From Vreelandella olivaria (GTDB taxonomy: Bacteria > Pseudomonadota > Gammaproteobacteria > Pseudomonadales > Halomonadaceae): a stretch of 64,000 nt of DNA. Both the position numbers and the translations under genes were made by a program. Location: assembly GCF_023507745.1 (NCBI RefSeq), contig NZ_JALPZO010000014.1, positions 62,001 to 126,000 on the forward strand. The letters are read 5' to 3'. Shown here piece after piece: positions 36,347 through 46,466 of this stretch; within the stretch, counting starts at the first letter, position 1, and each line of letters starts with the position of its first letter. The notes beneath the pieces were generated by a model that was not told the DNA's origin, searched no databases, and saw nothing but the letters and a program-made list of their open reading frames with translations.

Positions 36347-37243
36347 CTATACCTCCGGGGCAAATAAGCCTGTGGAGAGATAGCGATCACCGCGGTCGCA
36401 CACAATAAATACAATGACCGCATTCTCGGTCTGCTCAGCAATGCGCAGTGCACCTGCCAGGCTACCACCAGAGGATACACCAGCCAGAATGCCCTCTTCT
36501 CTGGCTAAACGACGCATATGTTCCTCTGCTTCCTGCTGCTCTATATCGAGGGTAACGTCCACCCTGGGCGCTTCAAAAATGGCGGGCAAGTACTCTTGTG
36601 GCCAACGGCGGATACCGGGAATACTGGCACCGTCAGCAGGCTGCAAACCCACTATCCGGATGGCCTCGTTTTGCTCTTTAAGATAGCGGGAAACGCCCAT
36701 AATGGTACCTGTCGTGCCCATCGAACTCACGAAATGGGTCACTTCACCACCAGTTTGCCGCCATATTTCAGGCCCGGTTGTCCGGTAGTGCGCCAAGGGG
36801 TTATCCGGGTTGGCAAACTGGTTTAATGGCTTGCCTTCGCCTCTGGCAATCATGGCATCAGCAATATCCCGGGCTTCTTCCATTCCCCCCTCTTTACTGG
36901 CGGAAATAAGCGTGGCGCCATATGCCGCCATGGCCTGTTTCCGCTCGGCAGAGGCATTTTCCGGCATTACCAGTACCATCTTGTAGCCTTTAATGGCAGC
37001 AACCATCGCCAGGGCAATCCCCGTATTGCCTGATGTGGCTTCGATGAGTGTATCTCCAGGCGTAATTTCGCCACGGGCTTCAGCCTCGTTCAACATGGAG
37101 AGAGCCGGGCGATCCTTGACCGATCCCGCAGGATTGTTACCTTCCAGCTTGGCAAGCAGTGTATTGTTGCGACCTGCGGTGATCCGCTTTAAGCGCACTA
37201 GTGGCGTATTGCCGACCACATCTTCTAACGTGGGATAATTCAT
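36347..37243 (-). CDS. cysM: Cysteine synthase B
   Basis: This 298-residue PLP enzyme makes cysteine from O-acetylserine and sulfide or thiosulfate. The PLP lysine is Lys43 in NNPAGSVKDRPAL, and the substrate loop is EATSGNTGIALAM. The RIVGLQPADGASIPGIRRWPQEYLP segment, containing an arginine-rich loop, is typical of CysM as opposed to CysK. Length matches E. coli CysM (303). It is the first gene of the leftward cysM-rlmD-relA-mazG series and diverges from barA across about 93 nt. Confidence 0.94.
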   Translation of the reverse strand: MNYPTLEDVVGNTPLVRLKRITAGRNNTLLAKLEGNNPAGSVKDRPALSMLNEAEARGEITPGDTLIEATSGNTGIALAMVAAIKGYKMVLVMPENASAERKQAMAAYGATLISASKEGGMEEARDIADAMIARGEGKPLNQFANPDNPLAHYRTTGPEIWRQTGGEVTHFVSSMGTTGTIMGVSRYLKEQNEAIRIVGLQPADGASIPGIRRWPQEYLPAIFEAPRVDVTLDIEQQEAEEHMRRLAREEGILAGVSSGGSLAGALRIAEQTENAVIVFIVCDRGDRYLSTGLFAPEV

Positions 37244-37336
37244 CTCGTACGTTCCTTATCGTAACCGTTATGCTGCATTATATCGGTGCTGCCTTTTGCT
37301 GGACAGGCAACCTCATTGAATCAACGAGCTTCTCTC

Positions 37337-40036
37337 ATGTCTTTAAACACTCGCCTGCTGTTTGCCTTACTTGGTTTTCCACTGCTCGTCTATGCCGTGA
37401 TGGCCATCTTATTGGTATTGCAAAGCGACGTAACCGGACGTGAAGCACTAAAAGAACGCTTGGTAAGCGCTGGAGAACTGCTGGCCCCAAACCTGGGGGA
37501 AGCGATGTCTGATGGCGATTTACCACGCCTGGAAACGATTGCAAGGCAGCTTCTGGAACACAGAAGCTTACGGGCAGTGACACTTTTTGATGAGCAGGGA
37601 AACCGGTTACTGGTGTTAGGCCACTCCATGCTCCCACCTCCCCGCCTACACGCACCCGATGGCACATCAGTGACCATGGAAGAGGACACATGGCGCCTGC
37701 AAGTACCGCTCGGTACCGTTTCCGCAAGCGGGATCAGCCGCGCTGAATCTGGCTGGCTGGAGGCTGAAATGGATATTCGTGCGCTCACTTTGGAGCGTTA
37801 CAAGCTGATAGCCAGCTTAAGCCTGGGTGGTATGCTGCTGGGGCTTCTGCTGTTTCTCGTCGCGTTTGCCATAAGCCGCTACGCTACCCGCCCCATTGAG
37901 GAGGCTAATCAAGCACTTTACCGCTTGTCCCGGGGTGACTACCGGCTCTTTTTAACTGCCCACCGCTCTACCGAGCTGAAACAGCTCGCCATGCATATTA
38001 ATAGTTTGGCAGAGCACTTTCAGCAGGCCCAGCGGGATATGCAGAGTCAAATTGAGCAGGCTACCAGCGAGCTTCAAGAGTCCATGGAGACCATTGAAGA
38101 ACAAAATATCAAACTGGATCTTGCCCACCGCAGTGCCCTGCGAGCCAACGCAGTGAAGTCGGAGTTCCTGGCCAATATGAGCCATGAAATACGCACGCCG
38201 TTAAACGGCATTGTCGGTTTTTGCCGTTTGCTGGGTCGCTCATCACTGGATACACGCCAGCAGGAGTGGCTGGAGCATGTGCACCGGGCATGCGATAACC
38301 TGTTAATGCTGGTCAATGATGTACTCGATTTTTCAAAGCTTGAAGCCGACCGGCTCACCCTCGAAGAAGTCGAAGTGGATATCGTGGCACTGGTAGATGA
38401 GATTGTCGGGCTTAACGCTCCCGAAGCACAACGCAAACGGCTCCATCTGGTCGCCATGGTTTACGATGATGTTCCTACCCCACTATGCGGTGATCCACTC
38501 CGTATCCATCAGGTACTCAACAATCTCATCGGCAATGCCCTTAAGTTTACCACCAAGGGCGAGGTGATCGTGCGCGTGATGCTGGATAACCTGGAAGGGC
38601 AACACGTGGTACTGCATATCAGCGTCAGCGACACGGGTATCGGCCTAAGTGAAGAGCATCAACAACAATTATTCAGCGCTTTTTCCCAAGCGGAACCCAG
38701 TCACTCGCGCCAATTTGGAGGCAGCGGTCTTGGTCTGACAATTTGTCGCCAGTTAATTCAACGTATGGGGGGAGAAATCTCCGTAGAAAGCGAACTGGGC
38801 CAAGGGGCCACCTTCTCTTTCACACTGCCACTACTGGCACATCTGGCCGATGAGCGGCCACCAGAACTGACTCTGGCGAACCCCACGATACGCCTCCACG
38901 AACCTCACATACCAACGCGCAACGTCCTGGAGCACCTGCTGGAGAGGTGGGGAGCCAACCCCGTGACCTTTATTGAAGGCGGCCACGAAGAGTTATTGAT
39001 TCTTGGCCTGGAGTATGAGGATTTTACCGGCGACCGCCGCACCTACTGGCAATCTGTTATAGAGCAAACGCCTTGCCCAACCCTTATATTGGCCAATACC
39101 ACCAGCTTTGATTTGCCGTTATGGACTTTACCCAATGGCGGAGAGATGCTGTGCAAACCCTTTACCCGCGCACAGCTGGTGACTACGCTTAAACGATTGT
39201 TACAGCCCAGCCACACGCTGCCGGGTAGCAGCAGCAACACCCAGTTAGCCCGCACTCCCTCCTCATCAGCACTGACTGTTCTTATTGTGGATGACAACGC
39301 ATCCAACCGCGAACTGCTACAGGCGATGCTTGAAAACGACCAGATACATATTGTCCTCGCTGCAAGCGGACAGGAGGCGCTTGACTATGCTCGCCAACAG
39401 ATAGCTGATCTGGTGTTAATGGACATCCGCATGCCTGACATGGATGGCATTCAAACCACCCAGGCACTACGCCGTATCAATAACAACTGGGCACGCTGCC
39501 CGATCGTCGCTGTCACCGCTCATGTTCTGAACAACGAGCGGCAGCAGTGGCTGACCGAGGGGTTAGACGATGTGTTGGTCAAACCCATCAACGAAGCACA
39601 GCTCCAGCAGCTGTTACAACGTTTCCTGGGTATGGCACCTATGGAGCAAAAATTAATTGAGGCTCCTCCGTCACATCCACCCATTAGTATCCCACCTGGA
39701 AAACTCCCGGCTATTGATCTTGTGCTGGGTACACGGCTGGCAGGCGGTAAAGAAGCACTGGCCAGAGAGCAGTTAAAGCGCTTAATCGACAGCCTGGCTG
39801 AAAGCGAACAACAGATGCGCCGGGCCTATGCCGACCAGGATTTAACCGCACTACTGGATTGCGTCCATGGGCTTAATGGTGCCAGCCGCTACTGCGGAGC
39901 ACCTGAGCTGGCATTAATTGTTGAAACACTGGAAACGCGCTTACGCACCGGCAGACTGCGTCATGCAGAAGACTTGCTTGATGAACTGTATGAAGCAATG
40001 AGGCGGCTACGGGAGCAGCGCGACAGCGTGAGTTAG
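37337..40036 (+). CDS. barA: Hybrid sensor histidine kinase BarA/GacS
   Basis: The 899-residue protein (from MSLNTRLLFALLG) has transmembrane segments at about 8-29 and 157-181 around a periplasmic sensor region, a HAMP domain, HisKA with phospho-accepting His283 (NMSHEIRTPLNGIVGF), HATPase_c (NLIGNALKF, GTGIGL-type SDTGIGLS, GGSGLGLTICRQL), an atypical receiver-like linker, a true receiver with Asp696 (LVLMDIRMPDMDG) and a C-terminal HPt domain with His844 (CVHGLNGASRYCG). This H1-D1-H2 relay is that of BarA/GacS, which phosphorylates UvrY/GacA and controls csr-type small RNAs. The start at 37337 is favoured over 37286 because the first membrane segment then begins normally. Confidence 0.94.
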   Translation: MSLNTRLLFALLGFPLLVYAVMAILLVLQSDVTGREALKERLVSAGELLAPNLGEAMSDGDLPRLETIARQLLEHRSLRAVTLFDEQGNRLLVLGHSMLPPPRLHAPDGTSVTMEEDTWRLQVPLGTVSASGISRAESGWLEAEMDIRALTLERYKLIASLSLGGMLLGLLLFLVAFAISRYATRPIEEANQALYRLSRGDYRLFLTAHRSTELKQLAMHINSLAEHFQQAQRDMQSQIEQATSELQESMETIEEQNIKLDLAHRSALRANAVKSEFLANMSHEIRTPLNGIVGFCRLLGRSSLDTRQQEWLEHVHRACDNLLMLVNDVLDFSKLEADRLTLEEVEVDIVALVDEIVGLNAPEAQRKRLHLVAMVYDDVPTPLCGDPLRIHQVLNNLIGNALKFTTKGEVIVRVMLDNLEGQHVVLHISVSDTGIGLSEEHQQQLFSAFSQAEPSHSRQFGGSGLGLTICRQLIQRMGGEISVESELGQGATFSFTLPLLAHLADERPPELTLANPTIRLHEPHIPTRNVLEHLLERWGANPVTFIEGGHEELLILGLEYEDFTGDRRTYWQSVIEQTPCPTLILANTTSFDLPLWTLPNGGEMLCKPFTRAQLVTTLKRLLQPSHTLPGSSSNTQLARTPSSSALTVLIVDDNASNRELLQAMLENDQIHIVLAASGQEALDYARQQIADLVLMDIRMPDMDGIQTTQALRRINNNWARCPIVAVTAHVLNNERQQWLTEGLDDVLVKPINEAQLQQLLQRFLGMAPMEQKLIEAPPSHPPISIPPGKLPAIDLVLGTRLAGGKEALAREQLKRLIDSLAESEQQMRRAYADQDLTALLDCVHGLNGASRYCGAPELALIVETLETRLRTGRLRHAEDLLDELYEAMRRLREQRDSVS

Positions 40037-40416
40037 CATTGCCGCTCAAGTACCACAAAGGCCAGCGCATAATCAGCCTCATCACTTAGCGTTACATGCA
40101 CCGCCGTGGCGCCGCTGGCTTGAAATAAGCGTAGCGCCTCACCACTTAATTGAAGGCTTGGCTTGCCGAGTGCATCATTAACCACCTGGATCTCCGTCCA
40201 CTGCATGCCACTGCGCAGACCAAGCCCAAGGGCTTTTACGAAGGCCTCTTTTGCTGCAAAACGTTTTGCCAGATAAGCCACCGGCTCGCCTTTCTGGCGC
40301 CAGACTTCCTGCTCGTCGCTGCCCAGAATACGCGCGGCAAAGCGCGGTCCATGACGCAGAACGGCCCGTGAGAACCGCTCAACCCGCGCTATATCTGAGC
40401 CTATCCCCACTATCAT
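40033..40416 (-). CDS. acpS: Holo-[acyl-carrier-protein] synthase
   Basis: This 127-residue enzyme transfers 4'-phosphopantetheine from CoA to acyl carrier protein. The magnesium-binding Asp8 is in MIVGIGSDIARVERF and Glu57 in RFAAKEAFVKALG, both family hallmarks. It follows pdxJ by 3 nt, the normal order in gammaproteobacteria. Its stop codon overlaps the barA stop on the opposite strand (shared TTAG at 40033-40036), so there is no room for a terminator between the converging genes. Confidence 0.95.
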   Translation of the reverse strand: MIVGIGSDIARVERFSRAVLRHGPRFAARILGSDEQEVWRQKGEPVAYLAKRFAAKEAFVKALGLGLRSGMQWTEIQVVNDALGKPSLQLSGEALRLFQASGATAVHVTLSDEADYALAFVVLERQC

Positions 40417-40419
40417 CGG

Positions 40420-41247
40420 TTAATGTCCGCAGCACCCGTTGTGATGCTCATGCTCATGCTCATGATCGTGGTCATGCTCATGGGCATCTAATGCCGCCAT
40501 TAACCCTGCTTCCTGGCCTGCGATGATTAAGCGCTTCATTTCCTGTACCGCTTCTTTTAAACCTACAAAGAGCGCGCGGGCAATAATAGCGTGACCAATG
40601 TTTAACTCATTGACGCCAGGAAGCGCCGCAACAGCTTCCACATTGTGATAGTGAAGCCCATGCCCCGCATTCACGACCAACCCCAATGAAACCGCCTGAA
40701 TGGCAGCTGCACTTAAGCGGCCATACTCTGCGTTAGCCGCCTCACTGCCTGGCCTTACTTCTGCGTAGGCACCGGTATGTAGTTCAATAGTAGGCGCGCC
40801 AGCCCGCCTGGCGGCATCAATTTGCGCTTCTACCGGGTCGATAAACAGCGATACATCACAACCCGCTGCCTTCAGTCGCTGGCAGGCACTGGCAATCTGA
40901 TCAAAATTGCCCACTACGTCCAGGCCACCTTCTGTGGTCAGCTCCTCACGTTTTTCCGGCACCAGGCAGACGTGCGCAGGGCGCACTTCTTCTGCCAGCA
41001 CCAGCATCGCTTCCGTTACCGCCATTTCCAGGTTCATCCGCGTGTTGAGCACTTCAGCCAACAGGAGGACATCCCGGGGTTGAATATGGCGACGGTCTTC
41101 GCGTAAGTGTACGGTAATACCATCAGCCCCAGCCTCTTCAGCCAGCAGTGCTGCCTGAACAGGGTCTGGATAGCGGGTACCGCGCGCCTGGCGCAACGTC
41201 GCAATATGGTCAATGTTTACGCCTAACAGAATGCGCGGGGGGTGCAT
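40420..41247 (-). CDS. pdxJ: Pyridoxine 5'-phosphate synthase with His-rich tail
   Basis: The first 245 or so residues form a standard PdxJ TIM barrel: [18 protein letters not shown] at about 7-24, [41 protein letters not shown] and LHTGAYA, with [15 protein letters not shown] and [17 protein letters not shown]. It joins 1-deoxyxylulose 5-phosphate and 3-amino-2-oxopropyl phosphate to make vitamin B6. The last 20 residues are unusual: [14 protein letters not shown] followed by NGCCGH, a metal-binding-like tail absent from typical 240-250-residue PdxJ proteins. It lies between recO and acpS, as usual. Confidence 0.95.
   Translation of the reverse strand: MHPPRILLGVNIDHIATLRQARGTRYPDPVQAALLAEEAGADGITVHLREDRRHIQPRDVLLLAEVLNTRMNLEMAVTEAMLVLAEEVRPAHVCLVPEKREELTTEGGLDVVGNFDQIASACQRLKAAGCDVSLFIDPVEAQIDAARRAGAPTIELHTGAYAEVRPGSEAANAEYGRLSAAAIQAVSLGLVVNAGHGLHYHNVEAVAALPGVNELNIGHAIIARALFVGLKEAVQEMKRLIIAGQEAGLMAALDAHEHDHDHEHEHEHHNGCCGH
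40442..40482. repeat. Short tandem repeat encoding the PdxJ His/Glu/Asp tail
   Basis: The plus strand reads as degenerate 6-nt units of the form ATGCTC/ATGATC (Met-free in the coding frame; on the minus strand GAGCAT/GATCAT, Glu/Asp-His). At least three perfect copies lie at 40444-40461. Such a repeat can expand or contract by slippage, which would change the number of His pairs without a frameshift. Confidence 0.7.
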
Positions 41248-41282
41248 AGCGTGTCTCCATTAATTAATATCAGCCTGCCAGT

Positions 41283-41987
41283 TTAGCGTTGCCGACGACG
41301 GGCCAAATCCAGCATAAGCTCTCGGGAGCGCAAAGTGGTTGTCCCCAAAAGGGGGGCAAGCGCCGCCCGCATCACCACCTTTAAGGCACTGGCTAATCCA
41401 TCAGGTTGCCAGTCGCCCTGCTCAATGTAGCGCAGCGTGCGCCCTTCTATCCCTTGCTCAGCGGGAATAAACGCCCGGCTTGACGACTCGAAACGATAGC
41501 GCAGCTGTGGGTCCAGAGCACCACCATCGGGGGTGCAAAAAAGAGGCGTTGCTTCCAGTACTTCAAGCAGTGCCCACTCAAACCTGCGCAGAGCGAGCGC
41601 CCGCTCGGCAGGTGTTGTCAAGGCACCCAACAGGGCACTATAAAACGCAAATACATCCTGGGCATTCAGTTCCAGTGGGAGGAGTCGGGTGGCAATTTCA
41701 TTGGCATAAAGACCACACAGTAGTCCTTCACCCGCCAGCAGTGCCGTTTGCCCACGGGATTCCATCAGCGTCAATCGTTTGAGTTCCCGCTCGCCGCGCC
41801 AGGCAACAAACAGAGGAGTAAACGGTTGAAGTCGCTGGCGGGATTTTGAGCCGGGCCGCTGCCCCCCGTGAGCAACCGCCCTGATGCGGCCATGATTCAG
41901 CGTGAGTAGATCGACCAGGGCACTGGTTTCACGGTAAGGCCTGCGGTGCAGTAAAAAAGCGGGCTCTGCCGACATGACAGCACTCAA
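41283..41987 (-). CDS. recO: DNA repair protein RecO
   Basis: The 234-residue recombination mediator has an N-terminal OB fold ([40 protein letters not shown]) and a helical C-terminal domain ([45 protein letters not shown]). It lacks an obvious zinc-finger cysteine set, as is usual in gammaproteobacterial RecO. It loads RecA with RecR. Its start overlaps the era stop by 4 nt, in the common rnc-era-recO order. Confidence 0.92.
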   Translation of the reverse strand: MSAVMSAEPAFLLHRRPYRETSALVDLLTLNHGRIRAVAHGGQRPGSKSRQRLQPFTPLFVAWRGERELKRLTLMESRGQTALLAGEGLLCGLYANEIATRLLPLELNAQDVFAFYSALLGALTTPAERALALRRFEWALLEVLEATPLFCTPDGGALDPQLRYRFESSSRAFIPAEQGIEGRTLRYIEQGDWQPDGLASALKVVMRAALAPLLGTTTLRSRELMLDLARRRQR

Positions 41988-42883
41988 TCGAGATCGTAAC
42001 CCAGGCTTTTTAACGCACGCTCATCATCCGACCAGCCGCGCTTCACTTTAACCCAGAGATTCAGCATCACTTTGGTGCCCAGCGCCCGCTCCATATCCAA
42101 ACGCGCTTCACGTCCAATACTCTTGATACGGTCGCCATTTTCACCAATCAGAATGACTTTCTGGCCCTGGCGCTCAACCAGAATCAGTGCGCTTATATGG
42201 GTAACCCGCTCAGTTTCGCGAAACTCTTCGATTTCCACGGTCATCTGGTAAGGCAATTCGTCACCCAACTGGCGCATGACTTTTTCACGTACCAGCTCTG
42301 CCGCCATAAAGCGCAGGCTTTTATCGGTGACCTGATCCTCCGGGAAGAAGTGAATGCTTTCAGGCAGGTGTTTTGCCACTTCTGCTTCCAGTGTCTCTAC
42401 CTGGGTACCGTGCTTGGCAGAAATGGGCACTACTGCGGCGAACTCACGACGGGCACCTACTTCGGCCAGCCATGGCAGCAGGTCACTTTTGTCGTTTAGG
42501 CGGTCTACTTTGTTCACCGCCAGAATAACCGGTGCCTGCACATGCTCCAGACGTTTTAAGACCGCCTGGTCTTCGTCGGTCCAGCGGGTACGGTCAATAA
42601 TGAATACCACACAGTCCACATCACGAAGCGCCTGGGTTGCCGCTTGGTTCATAAAGCGGTTGATCGCCTTATTGCGATCTTTGGACATGATATGCATGCC
42701 CGGCGTATCAACATAGATGAACTGGGTCTCATCAACTGTTTTTATCCCCATCACCTGGTGCCGTGTAGTTTGCGGGCGGCGGGAAGTGATGGAAATTTTT
42801 TGCCCTAGAATCCGATTCATGAGGGTTGACTTGCCTACGTTGGGCCGACCAACGATGGCCACGAATCCGCAGGTTTGGCTCAT
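41984..42883 (-). CDS. era: GTPase Era
   Basis: The 299-residue protein has an N-terminal GTPase domain with G1 GRPNVGKS (12-19), G2 [10 protein letters not shown]3 DTPGMH, G4 NKVDRL and G5 ISAKHGTQ, then a C-terminal KH domain (VHIL-type segment [33 protein letters not shown]). It assists 16S rRNA 3'-end maturation and 30S assembly. It overlaps rnc upstream and recO downstream by 4 nt each, consistent with a tightly coupled operon. Confidence 0.97.
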   Translation of the reverse strand: MSQTCGFVAIVGRPNVGKSTLMNRILGQKISITSRRPQTTRHQVMGIKTVDETQFIYVDTPGMHIMSKDRNKAINRFMNQAATQALRDVDCVVFIIDRTRWTDEDQAVLKRLEHVQAPVILAVNKVDRLNDKSDLLPWLAEVGARREFAAVVPISAKHGTQVETLEAEVAKHLPESIHFFPEDQVTDKSLRFMAAELVREKVMRQLGDELPYQMTVEIEEFRETERVTHISALILVERQGQKVILIGENGDRIKSIGREARLDMERALGTKVMLNLWVKVKRGWSDDERALKSLGYDLD

Positions 42884-43572
42884 GATTTGTCTCCAGGGTG
42901 TTTTTCAAGATGGGAAAGCGCTTCTTCAGCTGCCTGCTGCTCGGCATGGCGGCGACTGGGGCCTTTACCGGTAGTATGCTCACTTAACAGCTCAATATAG
43001 CACTCCACGGTAAAGGTCTGGGCATGCGCCTCCCCCTTTACAGAGACCACTTCATAGCGCGGCAACGCGGCTTGGCGCGACTGCAAAAACTCTTGTAAGC
43101 GTGTTTTAGGATCTTTCTGGGTATCTTGCAGTGAAATATTCTCAAGACGTTCGGCATACCAGGCTAATACGCGCTCTCGTACAGCATCCATCCCTGCATC
43201 CAGATAGATGGCCCCCATCACAGCTTCGACAGCATCCGCCAAAATCGATTCGCGGCGATGCCCACCACTCTTCATCTCGCCAGAACCAAGCCGAAGACAC
43301 TCACCAAACTCCATCTCACGAGCCAACTCCGCCAGGGTTTGCCCCTTCACCAGACGTGCACGCAAGCGGGATAGCTGGCCTTCTCTGGCCTGGGGAAAGC
43401 GTTGGAACAGCGCTTCTGCAATGATAAAGTTGACGATAGAGTCACCTAGAAATTCCAGGCGCTCATTGTTACGACCACCGTAGCTACGATGGGTCATGGC
43501 CAGTTCCAGAAGCGAATGGTCGCCAAAGGTATAGCCGATTCGTCGGCAAAAAGCGGTTAAGGAATTACTCAC
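42880..43572 (-). CDS. rnc: Ribonuclease III
   Basis: This 230-residue double-strand RNA endonuclease has the catalytic signature [20 protein letters not shown] at about 35-54, a second acidic cluster ([17 protein letters not shown]) and a C-terminal dsRNA-binding domain ([42 protein letters not shown]). It processes rRNA and many mRNAs. It starts 64 nt after lepB on the same strand. The DUF4845 gene that often separates lepB and rnc in related bacteria is not present here. Confidence 0.97.
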   Translation of the reverse strand: MSNSLTAFCRRIGYTFGDHSLLELAMTHRSYGGRNNERLEFLGDSIVNFIIAEALFQRFPQAREGQLSRLRARLVKGQTLAELAREMEFGECLRLGSGEMKSGGHRRESILADAVEAVMGAIYLDAGMDAVRERVLAWYAERLENISLQDTQKDPKTRLQEFLQSRQAALPRYEVVSVKGEAHAQTFTVECYIELLSEHTTGKGPSRRHAEQQAAEEALSHLEKHPGDKS

Positions 43573-43636
43573 AATGCTCCTACGTCATTGACGTTAACTA
43601 AGGTGACCACACTAACGGTTCGCAATATAAACAGCT

Positions 43637-44440
43637 TCATTCAATACGCCGCACACTGGTAAAGCTTGGTAGACCGCCATCCCAATGCATCCATACAGCA
43701 AAGGCTCGACCAACGATGTTCTCCTCCGGTACAAAGCCCCAATAACGGCTGTCGTTGGAGTGGTCACGGTTATCCCCCATGGTGAAATAGTGACCTTCAG
43801 GAACGACAACTTCACGCATTTGCGGACCAGGATCACGGGGGTTGTTATAAATATAGTGGCTTACACTACCTAGCCGCTCTTCTAATAATAGCTGCTGGGG
43901 AGAAAGTGCAGGCCCCTCTTCAATCAGTGATTTGGAAACTGCTTCACCATTAATGTAAAGCTGCTTGCCTTCATAACGTACACGGTCACCGGGAAGACCA
44001 ACAACGCGCTTGATAAAGTTGACCGACGGCTCTTCAGGGAAGCGAAATACCATGACATCGCCCCGCTCTGGATCGTCCACCTCCAAAAAGCGGTTATGCA
44101 CGACAGGTAGGCGCAAGCCGTAGGCGAATTTATTCACCAGAATAAAGTCACCCACTTCAAGCGTGGGCTTCATGGAGCCAGAGGGAATCTGAAACGGCTC
44201 AATAATGAAGCTGCGCACCACTAACACGACCAGCAGGACCGGGAAAAAAGAGCGTGAGTAATCAACCGGCCATGGCTCTTTTAGGAGTTTTTCCCGCGTG
44301 GGTGCGTCCAATCCTTCCGTTGTCGCTGCCTCTGCTGTGGCTACCCGCTCACGTCGTTTAGCACGCAGCCAGAGCACATCTACCAAATAGATAGCCCCGG
44401 AAACGGCTACCGCCAATACCAGTAATAATGAAAAATCCAT
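43637..44440 (-). CDS. lepB: Signal peptidase I
   Basis: The 267-residue inner-membrane protease has two N-terminal hydrophobic segments (about 3-25 and 64-80). The catalytic serine is Ser89 in FQIPSGSMKPTLEVGDFILVNKF and the general base is Lys144 in NFIKRVVGLPGDRV, with GDNRDHSNDSRYWGFVPEENIVGRA near the C-terminus. Spacing agrees with E. coli LepB (Ser91/Lys146). It removes Sec and Tat signal peptides. It follows lepA by 15 nt. Confidence 0.97.
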   Translation of the reverse strand: MDFSLLLVLAVAVSGAIYLVDVLWLRAKRRERVATAEAATTEGLDAPTREKLLKEPWPVDYSRSFFPVLLVVLVVRSFIIEPFQIPSGSMKPTLEVGDFILVNKFAYGLRLPVVHNRFLEVDDPERGDVMVFRFPEEPSVNFIKRVVGLPGDRVRYEGKQLYINGEAVSKSLIEEGPALSPQQLLLEERLGSVSHYIYNNPRDPGPQMREVVVPEGHYFTMGDNRDHSNDSRYWGFVPEENIVGRAFAVWMHWDGGLPSFTSVRRIE

Positions 44441-44455
44441 GGGGGGTTAGTATCC

Positions 44456-46273
44456 CTAGTCGTTTACCTTGAGCACAGCAAGGAATGCATCCTGGGGAAT
44501 TTCGACACGCCCCACCTGTTTCATCCGTTTCTTACCGGCTTTCTGTTTCTCAAGCAGTTTCTTTTTACGGCTCACATCACCGCCATAACACTTTGCGGTA
44601 ACGTTCTTGCGTAGTGCTTTTACTGTTGAGCGTGCTACGACCTGTCCACCTATCGCAGCCTGAATCGCCACATCAAACATCTGACGCGGAATCAGTTCTT
44701 TCATTTTCTCAACCAACAGGCGACCACGGTTATGGGCATGATCACGGTGAATAATTACCGCCAAAGCATCCACCTTATCACCGTTAATCAATACATCCAG
44801 ACGTACCAACTTGGCAGCCTCAAAGCGCTCAAAATTATATTCCAGCGAGGCATAGCCACGTGAAATGGATTTTAAGCGGTCGAAGAAGTCCATGACCACT
44901 TCCGACATCGGCAGTTCATAGGTTAGCTGAATTTGATTTCCCAGGAACTGCATATCCAGTTGCGTTCCGCGCCGCTGCTCACACTCGGCAATGACGTTAC
45001 CCACATACTCCTGCGGCACCAGGATACTGGCCCGCACAATGGGTTCACGCATTTGCTCCACATCGGCCATATCCGGCAGTTTGGATGGGTTGGATACGTA
45101 TTGGATATCGCCATTTTTCATGGCCAGTTCGTAGACCACCGTCGGTGCAGTGGTCAGCAGATCCAGATCATACTCACGTTCGAGACGCTCTTGTATGATT
45201 TCCATGTGCAGTGTGCCAAGAAAACCAACACGGAAACCAAAGCCCAGCGCATCCGAGTTTTCCGGTTCGTACTCTAGAGAGGCATCGTTAAGGGCAAGTT
45301 TCTCCAGCGCATCACGGAAATCTTCATAATCATCGGCGCTCACCGGGAACATACCGGCGTATACCTGGGGTTTCACTTTCTGGAAGCCGGGCAGACGTGG
45401 CACATCAGGGGTTTTGGTATGCGTGATGGTATCACCCACCGGCGCGCCATGAATCTCTTTAATCCCCGCCACAATAAAGCCCACTTCACCTGCACGTAGA
45501 ATATTGGTCTCTTTGCGCAGTGGGGTAAAAATGCCTACTTCAGTGGCATTCCAATCACGGCCTGTCGACTTGATACGAATTTTATCGCCTTTTCGCAAGG
45601 TGCCATCAAATAAGCGCACCAGGGAAACAACGCCTAAATAGTTATCAAACCAGGAGTCTATAATCAGCGCCTGCAAAGGCGCACCAGGGTCACCCTTGGG
45701 GGGTGGGATATCACGCACCAGTCGCTCAAGCAGTGCATCAATACCGATCCCGCTTTTCGCTGATACCTGACATGCATCCGTGGCATCCAGGCCAATAATC
45801 TCCTCAACTTCCTGGGCAACACGGTCTGGATCTGCCTGGGGCAAATCAATTTTATTAAGTACCGGCAGCACTTCCAGTCCCTGCTCAATGGCGGTATAGC
45901 AGTTCGCCACAGACTGTGCCTCTACCCCCTGGGCGGCATCCACGACCAGCAGAGCGCCTTCACAGGCATAGAGCGAGCGTGATACTTCGTAAGAGAAATC
46001 CACGTGCCCCGGCGTATCAATAAAATTGAGCTGATAAAGATTTCCATCCGCCGCCGTATAATCCAGCGTTACCGACTGAGCCTTAATGGTAATGCCACGC
46101 TCCCGCTCAATATCCATGGAGTCGAGCACCTGCTCCTTCAGCTCACGCTCAGTCAAACCGCCACAGGTCTGAATCAAGCGGTCAGAGAGTGTCGATTTTC
46201 CGTGGTCGATGTGAGCGATGATAGAGAAATTTCGAATATGCTTGAGTTTTCCGCTGGAAACGTCATGGGACAT
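44456..46273 (-). CDS. lepA: Elongation factor 4 (LepA)
   Basis: This 605-residue translational GTPase has G1 AHIDHGKST at about 20-28, [31 protein letters not shown] and later EF-G-like domains, ending with the LepA-specific C-terminal domain ([23 protein letters not shown]). It back-translocates or remodels stalled ribosomes. It lies upstream of lepB in the usual pair, and is 193 nt from mucD with a hairpin in between, so it probably has its own promoter as well as read-through. Confidence 0.97.
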   Translation of the reverse strand: MSHDVSSGKLKHIRNFSIIAHIDHGKSTLSDRLIQTCGGLTERELKEQVLDSMDIERERGITIKAQSVTLDYTAADGNLYQLNFIDTPGHVDFSYEVSRSLYACEGALLVVDAAQGVEAQSVANCYTAIEQGLEVLPVLNKIDLPQADPDRVAQEVEEIIGLDATDACQVSAKSGIGIDALLERLVRDIPPPKGDPGAPLQALIIDSWFDNYLGVVSLVRLFDGTLRKGDKIRIKSTGRDWNATEVGIFTPLRKETNILRAGEVGFIVAGIKEIHGAPVGDTITHTKTPDVPRLPGFQKVKPQVYAGMFPVSADDYEDFRDALEKLALNDASLEYEPENSDALGFGFRVGFLGTLHMEIIQERLEREYDLDLLTTAPTVVYELAMKNGDIQYVSNPSKLPDMADVEQMREPIVRASILVPQEYVGNVIAECEQRRGTQLDMQFLGNQIQLTYELPMSEVVMDFFDRLKSISRGYASLEYNFERFEAAKLVRLDVLINGDKVDALAVIIHRDHAHNRGRLLVEKMKELIPRQMFDVAIQAAIGGQVVARSTVKALRKNVTAKCYGGDVSRKKKLLEKQKAGKKRMKQVGRVEIPQDAFLAVLKVND

Positions 46274-46425
46274 CGAGTGTGTTCTGCCTTATTGGTACGC
46301 AAGGGGCTTGATCAACCGTCCCTTCAAGCTATCAGGCTTAAAAAGCACGCTGTTGTAGGACCGCATTGCCAATTTTCGTCAAAAGATAGCCGCTATTGTA
46401 GCGATATGCGCAGGATAGGAACAGC

Positions 46426-46448
46426 AGTCCGGCGAGAACCGCCGGACT
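46426..46448 (-). terminator. Hairpin between mucD and lepA
   Basis: AGTCCGGC and GCCGGACT form a perfect 8-bp GC-rich stem with a 7-nt loop, 18 nt beyond the mucD stop on the minus strand. The following sequence (GCTGTTCC) has only a weak T content, so it may be a partial terminator or an mRNA 3'-end stabiliser. Confidence 0.5.
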
Positions 46449-46466
46449 GGGGAAGTGACAATTGAA

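Noticed and set aside
37900..39200. Degenerate receiver-like segment inside BarA as a sign of gene damage
   Set aside because: BarA/GacS proteins normally carry such a non-phosphorylated segment between the ATPase and the true receiver.
46274..46425. Promoter for lepA (TTGACG with TACAAC 19 nt downstream)
   Set aside because: The spacing is too long and the -10 too weak to list as a feature, although a promoter in this gap is likely.
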